In this document: positions 25,772-34,076 of the stretch, piece by piece
Position numbering within the stretch: the stretch's first letter is position 1
Layout: the number at the start of each line of letters is the position of its first letter
Assembly (NCBI GenBank): GCA_002352425.1
Contig: DEIK01000120.1
Location: 1 to 45,148 of the forward strand
Source of the DNA: Rhodobacteraceae bacterium UBA2776
GTDB lineage: Bacteria > Pseudomonadota > Alphaproteobacteria > Rhodobacterales > Rhodobacteraceae
Reading direction: 5' to 3'
DNA: 45,148 bases
Notes under the pieces: model-generated
Databases searched by the model: none
What the model was told of the DNA's origin: nothing
What the model saw: the letters and a program-made list of their open reading frames with translations, nothing else
Translations under genes and position numbers: made by a program

Positions 25772-26158
25772 ATGAGAAAGCGCGCAGCCGCACGGCAGAG
25801 GGATGTTTTGAGCGTGTTGACGGCAAGTGATAAACCCATGACGGCCTACCAAATTCTAGGGCATCTTCAGATTGGCGAGCCGGATATCGCCCCTCCGACG
25901 GTGTATCGCACCCTTTCAGCGCTCACCGATCAAGGGCGCGCGCATCGGCTTGAATCTAAGAAAGCTTTTGTGCCTTGTCGTTGCAATCATGTGGAAAGCG
26001 TACCCGTACTTGCCATCTGCGAAAACTGTGGATCAGTTGAAGAACATGATGGGGGCGGTTTGTTGCCCAAACTCACTGCACTGACTGACCAAAATGCCTT
26101 TCATGCGCAAAGGCACATCGTTGAAATTCACGGGCTGTGCAACTCCTGCGCGGCTTGA
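25772..26158 (+). CDS. zur: Fur-family metal regulator, probably Zur
   Basis: 128 aa. The winged-helix part contains APPTVYRTLSALTDQGRAHRL near residues 40-60, the Fur-family recognition region. A metal-binding C-terminal domain follows, with structural-zinc Cys pairs C83/C86 and C123/C126 and further ligands H73, H92, H111, H115, E118 and H120. An AAGGAG box at 25757-25762 supports the ATG. The downstream genes look like a zinc importer, so zinc sensing and repression of that operon is the best reading. Another metal (Fe, Mn) is possible but less likely. Confidence 0.82.
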   Translation: MRKRAAARQRDVLSVLTASDKPMTAYQILGHLQIGEPDIAPPTVYRTLSALTDQGRAHRLESKKAFVPCRCNHVESVPVLAICENCGSVEEHDGGGLLPKLTALTDQNAFHAQRHIVEIHGLCNSCAA

Positions 26159-26189
26159 ACCACTCTCATAAAACCTTACTGGATATCTC

Positions 26190-26774
26190 ATGAAACACAC
26201 AATCAGCCTTGTTGCACTTCTGACCGCCTTTCCTGCCTTTGCCGAAAGCACACGACAACTTGACGCCCATAAACATGGCGTTGGTACGCTGAATATAGCG
26301 GTTGATGGCACAGCCGTTGTGATGGAGCTTGAAGCCCCAGGGGCCGACATTGTTGGGTTTGAACATGCCGCTGAAAATGACGTGGATAAAGATGCGGTAG
26401 ATGCAGCGGTGGCCTTACTTAGCGCACCTCTTGATCTGTTTGTTATGCCAGAGGCGGCGGGTTGTATCGTTGCCGAGGCGCACGCCGAGCTGGAAAGTGA
26501 AGCCATGCATAGTGAACATGGTGAAGACAACCATGCAGACGAAGGTCATGACGATCACGCAGATGAGGATCATGCGGACGAAAGCGGGCATACTGAATTC
26601 CATGCAGAGTATGCGCTGACCTGCGAAAACCCTGATGCCTTAACCGAAATCACCTTTGCCTATTTCAACACCTTCCCGAACGCCAAAGAGGTCGAAGTAC
26701 AACTCCTCACCGCATCCGGTGCGCAGGCTTATGAAGTGGAACGTGATACGCCGGTTCTGGGGTTGGGGCGTTAA
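26190..26774 (+). CDS. zrgA: DUF2796 periplasmic zinc-uptake protein, ZrgA-like
   Basis: 194 aa with a signal peptide (about 1-18). DUF2796 proteins open with a HxHG pattern, here AHKHGVGTLN at residues 26-35. A His/Asp/Glu-rich loop at 107-138 holds eight His residues and probably binds zinc. C92 and C145 may form a disulphide. In Vibrio cholerae the DUF2796 protein ZrgA heads the ZrgABCDE zinc import system. The same gene types follow here in the same order, 31 bp after the Fur-family gene. The name is given by homology of layout and was not tested. Confidence 0.82.
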   Translation: MKHTISLVALLTAFPAFAESTRQLDAHKHGVGTLNIAVDGTAVVMELEAPGADIVGFEHAAENDVDKDAVDAAVALLSAPLDLFVMPEAAGCIVAEAHAELESEAMHSEHGEDNHADEGHDDHADEDHADESGHTEFHAEYALTCENPDALTEITFAYFNTFPNAKEVEVQLLTASGAQAYEVERDTPVLGLGR

Positions 26775-26780
26775 ACACCG

Positions 26781-27476
26781 TTGGCTGGCCCAGTTCTTGA
26801 TATTTCAGACGTTGCCTATCGTTGGCGTGGGCAGGCGGGGTTTTCCCTGACGGTCCCTCATTTATCGGTCGCGAAGGGCGAGTCTGTTTTACTGTTGGGT
26901 GAAAGCGGGTCGGGCAAATCAACGTTGCTATCGCTGATCTGTGGGACAATTCTGCCGGATCAAGGCAAGGTCACGATTGCGGGAACCGAAATCACTTCCC
27001 TTTCTGGTGGCGCACGAGACAAGTTTCGCGCAGAACAGATCGGGGTGATCTTTCAGCAATTTAATCTACTGCCTTTTGCATCTGTGAGGGACAACATTCT
27101 TCTCCCGCTTCGCTTTGCCCCTATCCGCCGAAATCGCGTGGCTGATGCTGCAACCGAGGCAGAAAAGCTATGTTCAGCACTTGGCTTGCCCGATCATGCC
27201 GTGGAGGCAAAAGCAACCGCCTTAAGCGTTGGCCAACAGCAGCGCGTGGCAGTTGCTCGTGCTTTGATTGGACAGCCGCCGCTGATCATCGCGGACGAGC
27301 CCACCTCTGCGCTTGACGCAAACAGTCAGGCGGCCTTTCTGGACCTGTTATTTGCGCAGATAACGGCACATGAAACTTCGCTTTTGATGGTCAGCCACGA
27401 TCCACGTCTTGGCGAGCGCTTCGACCGGGTGATTCAGATCGAGGATATCGCGCAGATTGAAAGGGCCGCAACATGA
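26781..27476 (+). CDS. zrgB: ABC transporter ATPase (LolD/MacB type), ZrgB-like
   Basis: 231 aa from a TTG at 26781, six bases after zrgA; no closer ATG exists in frame. Walker A GESGSGKST at residues 40-48, signature LSVGQQQR at 148-155, Walker B IIADEP with D172 and E173, and H-loop SHD are all intact. This type works with FtsX-like permeases rather than classical importers. It is ATGA-coupled to the permease gene. In the proposed role it drives the zinc uptake system with the next gene. Confidence 0.85.
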   Translation: MAGPVLDISDVAYRWRGQAGFSLTVPHLSVAKGESVLLLGESGSGKSTLLSLICGTILPDQGKVTIAGTEITSLSGGARDKFRAEQIGVIFQQFNLLPFASVRDNILLPLRFAPIRRNRVADAATEAEKLCSALGLPDHAVEAKATALSVGQQQRVAVARALIGQPPLIIADEPTSALDANSQAAFLDLLFAQITAHETSLLMVSHDPRLGERFDRVIQIEDIAQIERAAT

Positions 27477-28723
27477 TTTTTCGCCTCGCCATTGCCTCGC
27501 TTTTTGCCCGCGCGCTGACGGTTGGGATGACCGTGCTTGCCATTGCTTTGTCGGTGGCGCTTTTCCTTGGTGTCGAAAAGGTGCGCACCGGGGCCAAGGC
27601 CAGCTTTGCGGATACGATCTCGGGCACCAGCTTGATCGTCGGGGCGCGGTCTGGATCGGTGCAGCTTTTGCTCTATTCTATTTTCCGCATTGGCAATGCG
27701 ACCAACAACCTGACATGGCAAAGCTATCAGGACATCGCGGCGCGCCCTGACGTGGACTGGATCGTTCCAATTTCGCTGGGGGACAGCCATCGCCAATTCC
27801 GCGTGATGGGCACGACCAAAGCCTTTTTCGAGCACTATAAATACCGGCAAGGCAGATCGCTTGCCGTTTCCCAGGGGGCCGTGATGGATGACCTGTTTGA
27901 CACCGTGATCGGCGCAGATGTCGCCGCCACTTTGGGCTACAAGGTGGGTGACCCGATTGTCGTGGCCCATGGGCTGGCGTCGTTCACCGAACACAAGGAT
28001 CAACCGTTTCGCGTGTCGGGGATTTTGGGAAAAACCGGAACGCCGGTGGACCGCACGGTGATCGTCAGTCTGAAGGCGATCGAGGCGATCCATGTGGATT
28101 GGAAAAGCGGTGCGAAGGCGCCCGGCCGTGCAACACCAACCGATGCGATCCGGCAGATGGACCTGACGCCCAAAGCTGTGACAGCGGCGCTTGTCGGCGT
28201 CAAAAGCCCGCTGCAAACCTTTGCACTGCAACGTGCCATCAACGAATATCCGGAGGAGCCCTTGCTGGCGATCCTGCCAGGTGTCGCCTTGCAAGAGCTT
28301 TGGGCGATTGTCGGCATTGCTGAAACGGCATTGCTTGCTGTGTCGGCGATGGTGGTCGTTACGGCGCTGATTGGTATGATGGCGACCATCTTTTCCAGCC
28401 TGAATGAGCGACGCCGCGAGATGGCGATCTTTCGTGCCATGGGCGCACGCCCTTTTACAATCCTCGGAATGCTGGTGTTTGAGGCTATGGTGATGGCGAC
28501 GGTTGGGGCGGTGTTAGGCTTGGCGCTTTTGTATATTGGGCTGATGATAGCGCAGCCCATCCTTGACAGCGCCTTTGGCCTATGGCTACCAATCGAAGCG
28601 CCAACCTTGCGCGAGTTCTGGGTAATAATTGGCGTTATCTGCGCTGGCGCAATCGTAAGTTTGGTGCCTGCAATTCGAGCTTACAGAATGTCTGTCGCGG
28701 ATGGTATGGTTGTGAAAACCTAA
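27473..28723 (+). CDS. zrgC: FtsX/MacB-like ABC permease, ZrgC-like
   Basis: 416 aa. One membrane segment near residues 15-35, a periplasmic domain of about 230 residues, then three C-terminal membrane segments with the FtsX-type pattern NERRREMAIFRAMGARPFTI before the second of them. This is the layout of MacB/LolC-type permeases, which usually move energy or lipids rather than ions. Its use in a zinc system follows the Vibrio Zrg model. It overlaps zrgB by ATGA, and the next gene begins 20 bp downstream. Confidence 0.85.
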   Translation: MIFRLAIASLFARALTVGMTVLAIALSVALFLGVEKVRTGAKASFADTISGTSLIVGARSGSVQLLLYSIFRIGNATNNLTWQSYQDIAARPDVDWIVPISLGDSHRQFRVMGTTKAFFEHYKYRQGRSLAVSQGAVMDDLFDTVIGADVAATLGYKVGDPIVVAHGLASFTEHKDQPFRVSGILGKTGTPVDRTVIVSLKAIEAIHVDWKSGAKAPGRATPTDAIRQMDLTPKAVTAALVGVKSPLQTFALQRAINEYPEEPLLAILPGVALQELWAIVGIAETALLAVSAMVVVTALIGMMATIFSSLNERRREMAIFRAMGARPFTILGMLVFEAMVMATVGAVLGLALLYIGLMIAQPILDSAFGLWLPIEAPTLREFWVIIGVICAGAIVSLVPAIRAYRMSVADGMVVKT

Positions 28724-28743
28724 GACTGGTTACAGGAGGCCCG

Positions 28744-29244
28744 ATGCTCAATCGCAGAACAACACTTAAGCTTTTTGTCGCGTCACTCATGATGCCCAAG
28801 CAAGCATTTGCCAAATCCCCGAGAGAGATCACTTGGGACGATCTACTGCCGCCCGGCGTGCCGTATTCCGAAATTATCGGCGAAGGTGATATGGACGAGG
28901 CCAATGGTTTTTGGGACCCCGTCTATGATGCCAATGCGGTCAAGTTGAACGAAGACCTCGACGGCAGGTATGTCAAAATGGCCGGCTACATCGCCCCCTT
29001 CGATGTCAGCCCCGAGGGGGTAAAGGACTTTATGCTCGTGCCCTATGTCGGCGCCTGTATCCACACACCACCACCACCAGCAAACCAACTGGTCGTTGTG
29101 AGTTCTGCAACGCCTTGGCCAAGTCATAAGCTTTGGAACCCGATCTGGGTTACTGGCCTGTTGCGCACGCAACTGCAATCCACAAGCCTGGGCCAAACCG
29201 GCTATTCCATAGCAGCTGACGAACTTGAGGACTACGAATGGTGA
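28744..29244 (+). CDS. zrgD: DUF3299 protein, first copy, ZrgD-like
   Basis: 166 aa from the ATG at 28744, which has an AGGAGG box just upstream; a longer frame from 28582 runs into zrgC. The N-terminus NRRTTLKLFVASLM looks like a Tat-type or Sec signal peptide ending near residue 24 (AFA). The DUF3299 core includes the motif VPYVGACIHTPPPPANQ near residues 99-115, with C105 and H107 as possible metal ligands. The partner copy follows at once and shares the motif. It is probably periplasmic, and its biochemical role is unknown. Confidence 0.82.
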   Translation: MLNRRTTLKLFVASLMMPKQAFAKSPREITWDDLLPPGVPYSEIIGEGDMDEANGFWDPVYDANAVKLNEDLDGRYVKMAGYIAPFDVSPEGVKDFMLVPYVGACIHTPPPPANQLVVVSSATPWPSHKLWNPIWVTGLLRTQLQSTSLGQTGYSIAADELEDYEW

Positions 29245-29750
29245 ACCAGTGTTTTCATCGCCGTGCGGTTCTTGCCGGTATAGCGGCAACAGCTCTTTTA
29301 CCTAGCATATCGCATGCCCAAGGCTACATTGATCTAGATTGGGAGGACTTGCTGCCAGAAAATGAAACAAGCCTTCCGAGCGCCTTGCGCGGATTGCTCC
29401 CCCATGACGAACAAACGTCCCTCACCAGGGATCAACCCGCATCTACTGGAGTTCGGACGGATTGGAACGGCCAGATTGTGCGCTTGCCCGGTTTCATGGT
29501 GCCGATTGATCACAAGGGCACTGCTGTGACAGCATTTATTTTGGTGCCCTATGTAGGTGCATGCGTCCACGTTCCACCGCCACCGGCAAACCAACTGGTC
29601 TTTGTCACAACATCAACGCCCTATGAATCCAAAAATATGTTCGAAGCCGTCAATGTCATTGGTATGTTTGGCGTGTCATCCCTTAGTACTCATCTTGCCG
29701 AAATCGGATATGCTCTGTCTGCAGATGAAATTCTGCCGTATCGCAACTAG
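29238..29750 (+). CDS. zrgE: DUF3299 protein, second copy, ZrgE-like
   Basis: 170 aa; the start overlaps the previous gene by 7 bases. The N-terminus has a twin-Arg-like HRRAVLAG followed by a hydrophobic stretch and AHA/Q cleavage-like site near residue 27. The DUF3299 motif VPYVGACVHVPPPPANQ is present with C109 and H111. The two copies are similar in length and core but diverge in the first 90 residues, so they are paralogues rather than a recent duplication. It is the last gene of the operon. Confidence 0.82.
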   Translation: MVNQCFHRRAVLAGIAATALLPSISHAQGYIDLDWEDLLPENETSLPSALRGLLPHDEQTSLTRDQPASTGVRTDWNGQIVRLPGFMVPIDHKGTAVTAFILVPYVGACVHVPPPPANQLVFVTTSTPYESKNMFEAVNVIGMFGVSSLSTHLAEIGYALSADEILPYRN

Positions 29751-30167
29751 CGTTCGGGATACCCACACTTTGGAAAGAGGACTGTTGGGTGTTGTCACGT
29801 TAACTGGCTTTCCAAGCACTTTGTCGCGCCTTCTCCGGATGAGGGGTTCAATATCGTGCTGCACAATACAAACGCATATCTTTGAGCCGAGCCGCCGTTC
29901 GTGGCCGGTGCAGCATCTTGCACTTTAGGCTCGCAACCGCCCTTCTCCGTGATGCGTTTCAAAGGTCGCTCAGCGGATTAAGAAGATATTGAGCCCCACC
30001 GCCGAATTGCTGCTTCCGGCTAAATTCTGCCCCTGCAAACGTTCGTTTTTGGAGGGATAAGTCAAATACATATACTGTCACTAAACCGTAACAAACCGGC
30101 TTGACTTGAGAGCACGATACATGAAGATACTCCTCCGGAGTTTTCCGTGCCCCTACAGGATCCTAGG
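29751..30167. other. 417-bp non-coding gap with an IS6-like end
   Basis: I see no gene on either strand. The notable item is a 23-bp sequence at 29788-29810 resembling the left end of the downstream IS6-family fragment. The zrg operon has no clear T-tract terminator here. The last 25 bases hold the ribosome-binding region of the next gene. Confidence 0.4.
29788..29810 (+). repeat. Solo IS6-like end, copy 1
   Basis: GGTGTTGTCACGTTAACTGG and three further bases match 19 of 23 positions with 30927-30949, the end that precedes the IS6-family transposase fragment. No transposase follows this copy. It may be a leftover of an earlier insertion. Confidence 0.45.
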
Positions 30168-30914
30168 ATGAGCAAGCGAAAGATACTTCTGACGGTTCTG
30201 ATCGCCATGCCGCTGCTGTTTGCGGCCTATTACGGGTATGCTCAATGGAAAAAAGAATGGCGCGATCGGCAGAATGTCAAATTCGACGAGTTGGAACGCG
30301 TTTACGGCCCGTCATCCATCGATCTGCGTGGAAAGAATGTACTGTCTTTCAAATATAACAGCTTCTTTAACTGCGACGACGCCTGCGAACAGCTTCTGAA
30401 AGGCACTTCTGGCGCGCAGGTCTTCTATGCCTTCTACGACTTCCCTGATGCGCCTGATTTCTCCGCACCACTGGATTTGACAAAGGTAGCGCAAGGCCGC
30501 GTCGTACTAGACGACGAGGCTGTATATGGGCACTCCCTCATCCCCTTCGCACCGAACGAGGCGCCGCCTAAATTTGACTATGTTCTGAGCGAAATGCCGC
30601 AAGCCATCACACCGGTCCTGACAGCGGCCTTATCAAAGTTCGATTTAGCCCAAAGCATGGGCACTGCGCACCGTGTGCTATCACCGGTGCCAAATCAGAC
30701 CGCGTTTCGGTTGGACCACGAAACCGCGCATTTCATCCAGTTCCACCGCGACGGTGCGATGGGACGATTCAATTCTTGGCAAGGTGGTTACAATTTCTCA
30801 AGCCGGATCAACAGGACAACTTGGTACGAAGCGGTGGAACGCATGTTCTGCGGGCCGGAGTATCAGCCCAAAGATGGACTTAGTGAGTACTGTGTGACAG
30901 TCGAAGCGCAGTGA
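30168..30914 (+). CDS. Unknown membrane-anchored protein
   Basis: 248 aa from the ATG at 30168 (AGGA at 30157-30160); a GTG at 30147 is an alternative start. The N-terminus SKRKILLTVLIAMPLLFAAYY is a membrane anchor or signal, and the rest is predicted outside the cytoplasm. Cys residues occur as a pair in FFNCDDACEQ (near residues 68-76) and again near the C-terminus (MFCGPEY and EYCV), so disulphides are plausible. I recognise no family. It is flanked by two IS6-like ends in the same orientation, which suggests it may have been carried or trapped by insertion elements. Confidence 0.7.
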   Translation: MSKRKILLTVLIAMPLLFAAYYGYAQWKKEWRDRQNVKFDELERVYGPSSIDLRGKNVLSFKYNSFFNCDDACEQLLKGTSGAQVFYAFYDFPDAPDFSAPLDLTKVAQGRVVLDDEAVYGHSLIPFAPNEAPPKFDYVLSEMPQAITPVLTAALSKFDLAQSMGTAHRVLSPVPNQTAFRLDHETAHFIQFHRDGAMGRFNSWQGGYNFSSRINRTTWYEAVERMFCGPEYQPKDGLSEYCVTVEAQ

Positions 30915-30926
30915 ACCAATGCCCTT

Positions 30927-31371
30927 GGTATTGCCACGTTAACTGTCTCCATTTGCTCTACCTGACTTTTCCCAATATGGATTTTGGATGAGCACACCAT
31001 CGATCAGCTATAAGCGTCACCGTTTTCCACCTGAAATCATCACCCACGCGGTCTGGCTGTATTGCCGGTTCAATCTCAGCTTTCGCGAGGTGGAAGAGAT
31101 GTTTCTGGAACGCGGTATCGATATTTCATACGAAACCATCCGTCGATGGGTTGCTAAATTCGGGCCCGCTATTGCGTGTGGATTACGCCGCAGGCAATCT
31201 CAACTCGGCGAGTTCTGGCATTTGGACGAAGTCGTTGTAAAGATTAAAGGCCGTAAATTCTGGCTGTGGCGAGCAGTTGATCAGAATGGGGTAGTTCTGG
31301 ATGAAATCTTGCAGACCAGACGCAACACGGCAGCAGCCAAACGTCTGCTTGCTCGATTGATGAAGAAGGAA
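30927..31371 (+). mobile_element. IS6-family insertion sequence fragment, right part deleted
   Basis: The left end is taken as GGTATTGCCACGTTAACTG (30927-30945), 61 bp before the transposase start, a spacing typical of IS6 elements. The transposase breaks off near 31371 where CoA-transferase sequence begins. No right end is seen. The element therefore lost about 40 percent of its length on joining, or after joining, the caiB-like gene. Confidence 0.75.
30988..31371 (+). pseudogene. IS6-family transposase, C-terminally truncated
   Basis: About 128 of some 230 residues remain. The N-terminal HTH (SFREVEEMFLERGIDISYETIRRW, near residues 31-54) and the first two DDE acids (D in FWHLDEVVVKIKG and D in LWRAVDQNG) are present; the final Glu is lost. 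The frame runs on for a few codons into CoA-transferase sequence to a stop at 31395. It cannot be active. Confidence 0.85.
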
Positions 31372-32289
31372 TGTTTAGCGCATCCAGCGTTTTGATCAGT
31401 TCTGCAAGGTCATATTGAAGGATTTTTTGCGCGACAATCGGCACAGTCCAATTACGGGCGTTGATCCTGTCGGTCGCGTTTTCCAAACGAGGATCGGATA
31501 GAAACTCGCCAATTCCATAGGTGTCGCAAAACGCGTTCCAGTGCCCATCGGTCACAACGCCGATAAACACTTGCTCGCCGTCACGGGGTTTGAAAATATC
31601 GTAAATAGGCCAAGCATGAACACGCTCGGGCATCGGCACCGAGGGCGCACCTGAAAGGTCGTATTGCACCATATGCTGGGCAACCATGAACAGGCTGTTC
31701 TCAAACAAACCGACGCGAACTTCTTTGCCCTTGCCCGTTCGTTCGCGCTCCAGCAGTGCCGCCAGAATACCGATTACACCGAACATGCCCCCCATGATGT
31801 CATTGGCCGAAGACCCAACCCGCAACGGATTCTCCAACGATCCAGCCATCATTGCCAAACCGCTCATCATCTGCACAACTTCATCGAGCGCCGGGCGATG
31901 TTCATAGGGGCCAGAGAGGAATCCTTTGTGTCCGGCAATGACCAGATCAGGATGGCGGTCGCGCAAGTCTTGGGTGCTGATGCCTTGCCGCTCCAGCTGC
32001 CCATCGCGGAAATTTTCGATGAACACATCGGCGCGTGACAACAACGCGTCAAAGGCGGCGCGCCCTTCTTTGGTTTCAAGTTCCAATACGACAGAACGTT
32101 TGCCACGATTGAACAGGGGAAAAATGTTGTCCCCATGCCGCCCAGCGAACGGGTTTTATCGCCTTTGGGTGGCTCGACTTTGATCACTTCGGCACCAAGC
32201 TGTGCCAAAATCATGCCACAGGCTGGCCCCATGATCATATGGCTCATCTCGACAATACGAATGTTCTCTAAGGGCAGCGCTGTCGTCAT
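31372..32289 (-). pseudogene. CaiB/BaiF-type CoA-transferase, frameshifted and 3'-truncated
   Basis: The N-terminus MTTALPLENIRIVEMSHMI and AQLGAEVIKVEPPKGDKTRSL is typical of class III CoA-transferases. The frame shifts after GMGTTFFP: adding one base to the GGGG run at 32116-32119 (+ strand) restores PLFNRGKRSVVLELET and the rest, including LSRADVFIENFRDGQL. The 3' end stops at the IS6 fragment around residue 300 of an expected 390-400. Two independent lesions make decay likelier than a sequencing error. The original role would be transfer of CoA between carboxylic acids. It is divergent from the LysR pseudogene. Confidence 0.82.
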
Positions 32290-32384
32290 TTTTTGTGTCG
32301 TGCCGGGGAAGATTAGTGTGCAAAAAAGGTTCTGAAAAATGTATTATTTGAATGAATTTCTTCTATATTTTAGAATGGTAAGCG

Positions 32385-33322
32385 ATGGACCTGAAACAGC
32401 TCACTTACTTCGTTGCCGTGTTCGAGCACGCCAACTTGTCTCACGCCGCCAGTCATCTGGCGGTGGCGCAATCGGCGATCAGCCACCATATCGGCAACCT
32501 GGAAGGCCGAATTAGGATCACCCCTGTTCGTTCGTAAGCCGCGCGGAATGGCACCAACCGCAGCTGGGCAGCGCCTGTTTGCCCATGCCCGCCATATTTT
32601 GGCGTCCGTCCGCACAGCCGAACAGGACATGCTCCATGACCGCTGGTGAGTTTGCCATTGGCCTGCCCTATTCAATGATGAAAGGTATTTCGGTGCCATT
32701 GATGCGCAGGGTTTCGGCAGATTTTCCCAAGGTGCGCTTGTCGATTGTAGAAGGGTTATCCGGTAGCATTCATGCAGCACTTTTGGCATCCGAGGTAGAT
32801 TTAGGCCTATTTTACAAGCCGCAGGGCAACCAGAATATTACGGTTGAAGCCGTGCTCGAAGAAGAAATTCTATGCGTTGGGCGCACTTCGGTTATTTCGG
32901 ATAACCCTGCGCCGATAACCTTTGCGGAACTGTCCGAGCTACCGGTATTGCTGCTGCGCCACGGTGCGTCGGCGCGGGCATTGGTTGACCGGCCTGGCTT
33001 ATTAAGTCGGCTCGAGGCAAATGCACCTCTACAGCTGAACTCGATCAGCGGTATCACCAACGGTATGCTTGCCGGACTTGGTTGTACGATTGCGCCGCAA
33101 ATATTTGTTCGCGACCATCTTGATTCTGGCGCAGTCCAGGCTCGCCGCATTGTTGAACCTAAACTCTCGCGACTACTATGTATCGGGTCTCGGCGGGACT
33201 ACCCCTCAAACCGATTGTTCGAAGCGATCCAGGAATTGGTACTGGATTTGATTAAGACCGAGGTGCGCAACAAGACTTGGGTGGCGAATTTTCGTTATCG
33301 AGCCTCTAAAAAGGCAACTTGA
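32385..33322 (+). pseudogene. LysR-family regulator with at least two frameshifts
   Basis: The start MDLKQLTYFVAVFEHANLSHAA and AQSAISHHIGNLE is a LysR HTH. The frame then changes near 32503 (one extra G in GAAGGCC) to continue AELGSPLFVRKPRGM. It changes again near 32640, where the first coding stretch ends and GEFAIGLPYSMMKG begins in a third frame. The effector-binding domain then runs intact to 33322. It was probably the divergent regulator of the CoA-transferase gene, and both are decaying together. Confidence 0.82.
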
Positions 33323-33418
33323 TTTACTGACTGTTAATCGCTGGCGGCCTCGCCATCCTGCGGGCGCCTATTTGAAATCCCATTGGGCAGGATCACCACT
33401 GCATGCATCTGTATCAAA

Positions 33419-34075
33419 CTACAGCCTTACCAGAACTTCAGTGAACATTGGCGTGGGTAACTTCGCTATTCGGTGTTGCTTCAAATTCTGCTCGAACTCG
33501 ATTGCGGGCGTTTCAAACAGCCCGTGATGATGAAAAACAACCTCGCGATGGATCTCGTTGGATTGCGAAGAATTGCCCCACATTGTCGCATCAGGTGTTT
33601 TTTGCAGATCAGGGCCCTGCCCCCGAAAAATTGCAAAATCGCTTTTGTCCAAAACCGCGACCTGTCCAAAGCTCTGTGTCGGTGTGTGGCCCGCAATAAG
33701 GCCAACACCCTGCACGATCGCCGGCTCAGCCAAGCGTGTGAACGGCGACAACAGCTTTTCCTGCGCTCTTTCATCCGCGTACCAATGCCACTTTCCTGCT
33801 CCGCTCACCCTTGGCTCGGTGCCATCTAACGACACGATTATGTCTAACCTGTCAGCACTGCCAGCTGTTCCCTGTGTCAATCGCAGCGGTACGGGGGCGT
33901 CAGCCGAAAGGCCGGGAATATCCATAATCGGAGCATGACTTAGCGTGACGCAAGCACTGGCAAAGCCGTTTCGAACCAGCATCTGCCGCAAGCTTTCCTG
34001 CAAAGGAAAATATCCATCAATGATGTCCTCAAAAAGGATCGCATCGACGGGAATGGTTTCTGCTTTCTGGGTCAT
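33419..34075 (-). CDS. Unknown protein, last gene of the split-Rieske operon
   Basis: 218 aa, soluble, no signal peptide and no membrane segment. It begins one base after the stop of the glutamine-synthetase-like gene on the same strand, so it is very likely co-transcribed. Visible features are a hydrophobic PVPLRLTQG stretch, a GHTPTQSFGQVAVLD segment and a C-terminal FHHHGLFETP run that might bind a metal. I recognise no family. Its place suggests an enzyme or ligand-binding protein in the same pathway. Confidence 0.75.
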   Translation of the reverse strand: MTQKAETIPVDAILFEDIIDGYFPLQESLRQMLVRNGFASACVTLSHAPIMDIPGLSADAPVPLRLTQGTAGSADRLDIIVSLDGTEPRVSGAGKWHWYADERAQEKLLSPFTRLAEPAIVQGVGLIAGHTPTQSFGQVAVLDKSDFAIFRGQGPDLQKTPDATMWGNSSQSNEIHREVVFHHHGLFETPAIEFEQNLKQHRIAKLPTPMFTEVLVRL

Positions 34076-34076
34076 G

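Noticed and set aside
32116..32119. CaiB frameshift as programmed frameshifting
   Set aside because: No slippery heptamer or downstream structure is evident, and the same gene is also cut by the IS fragment.
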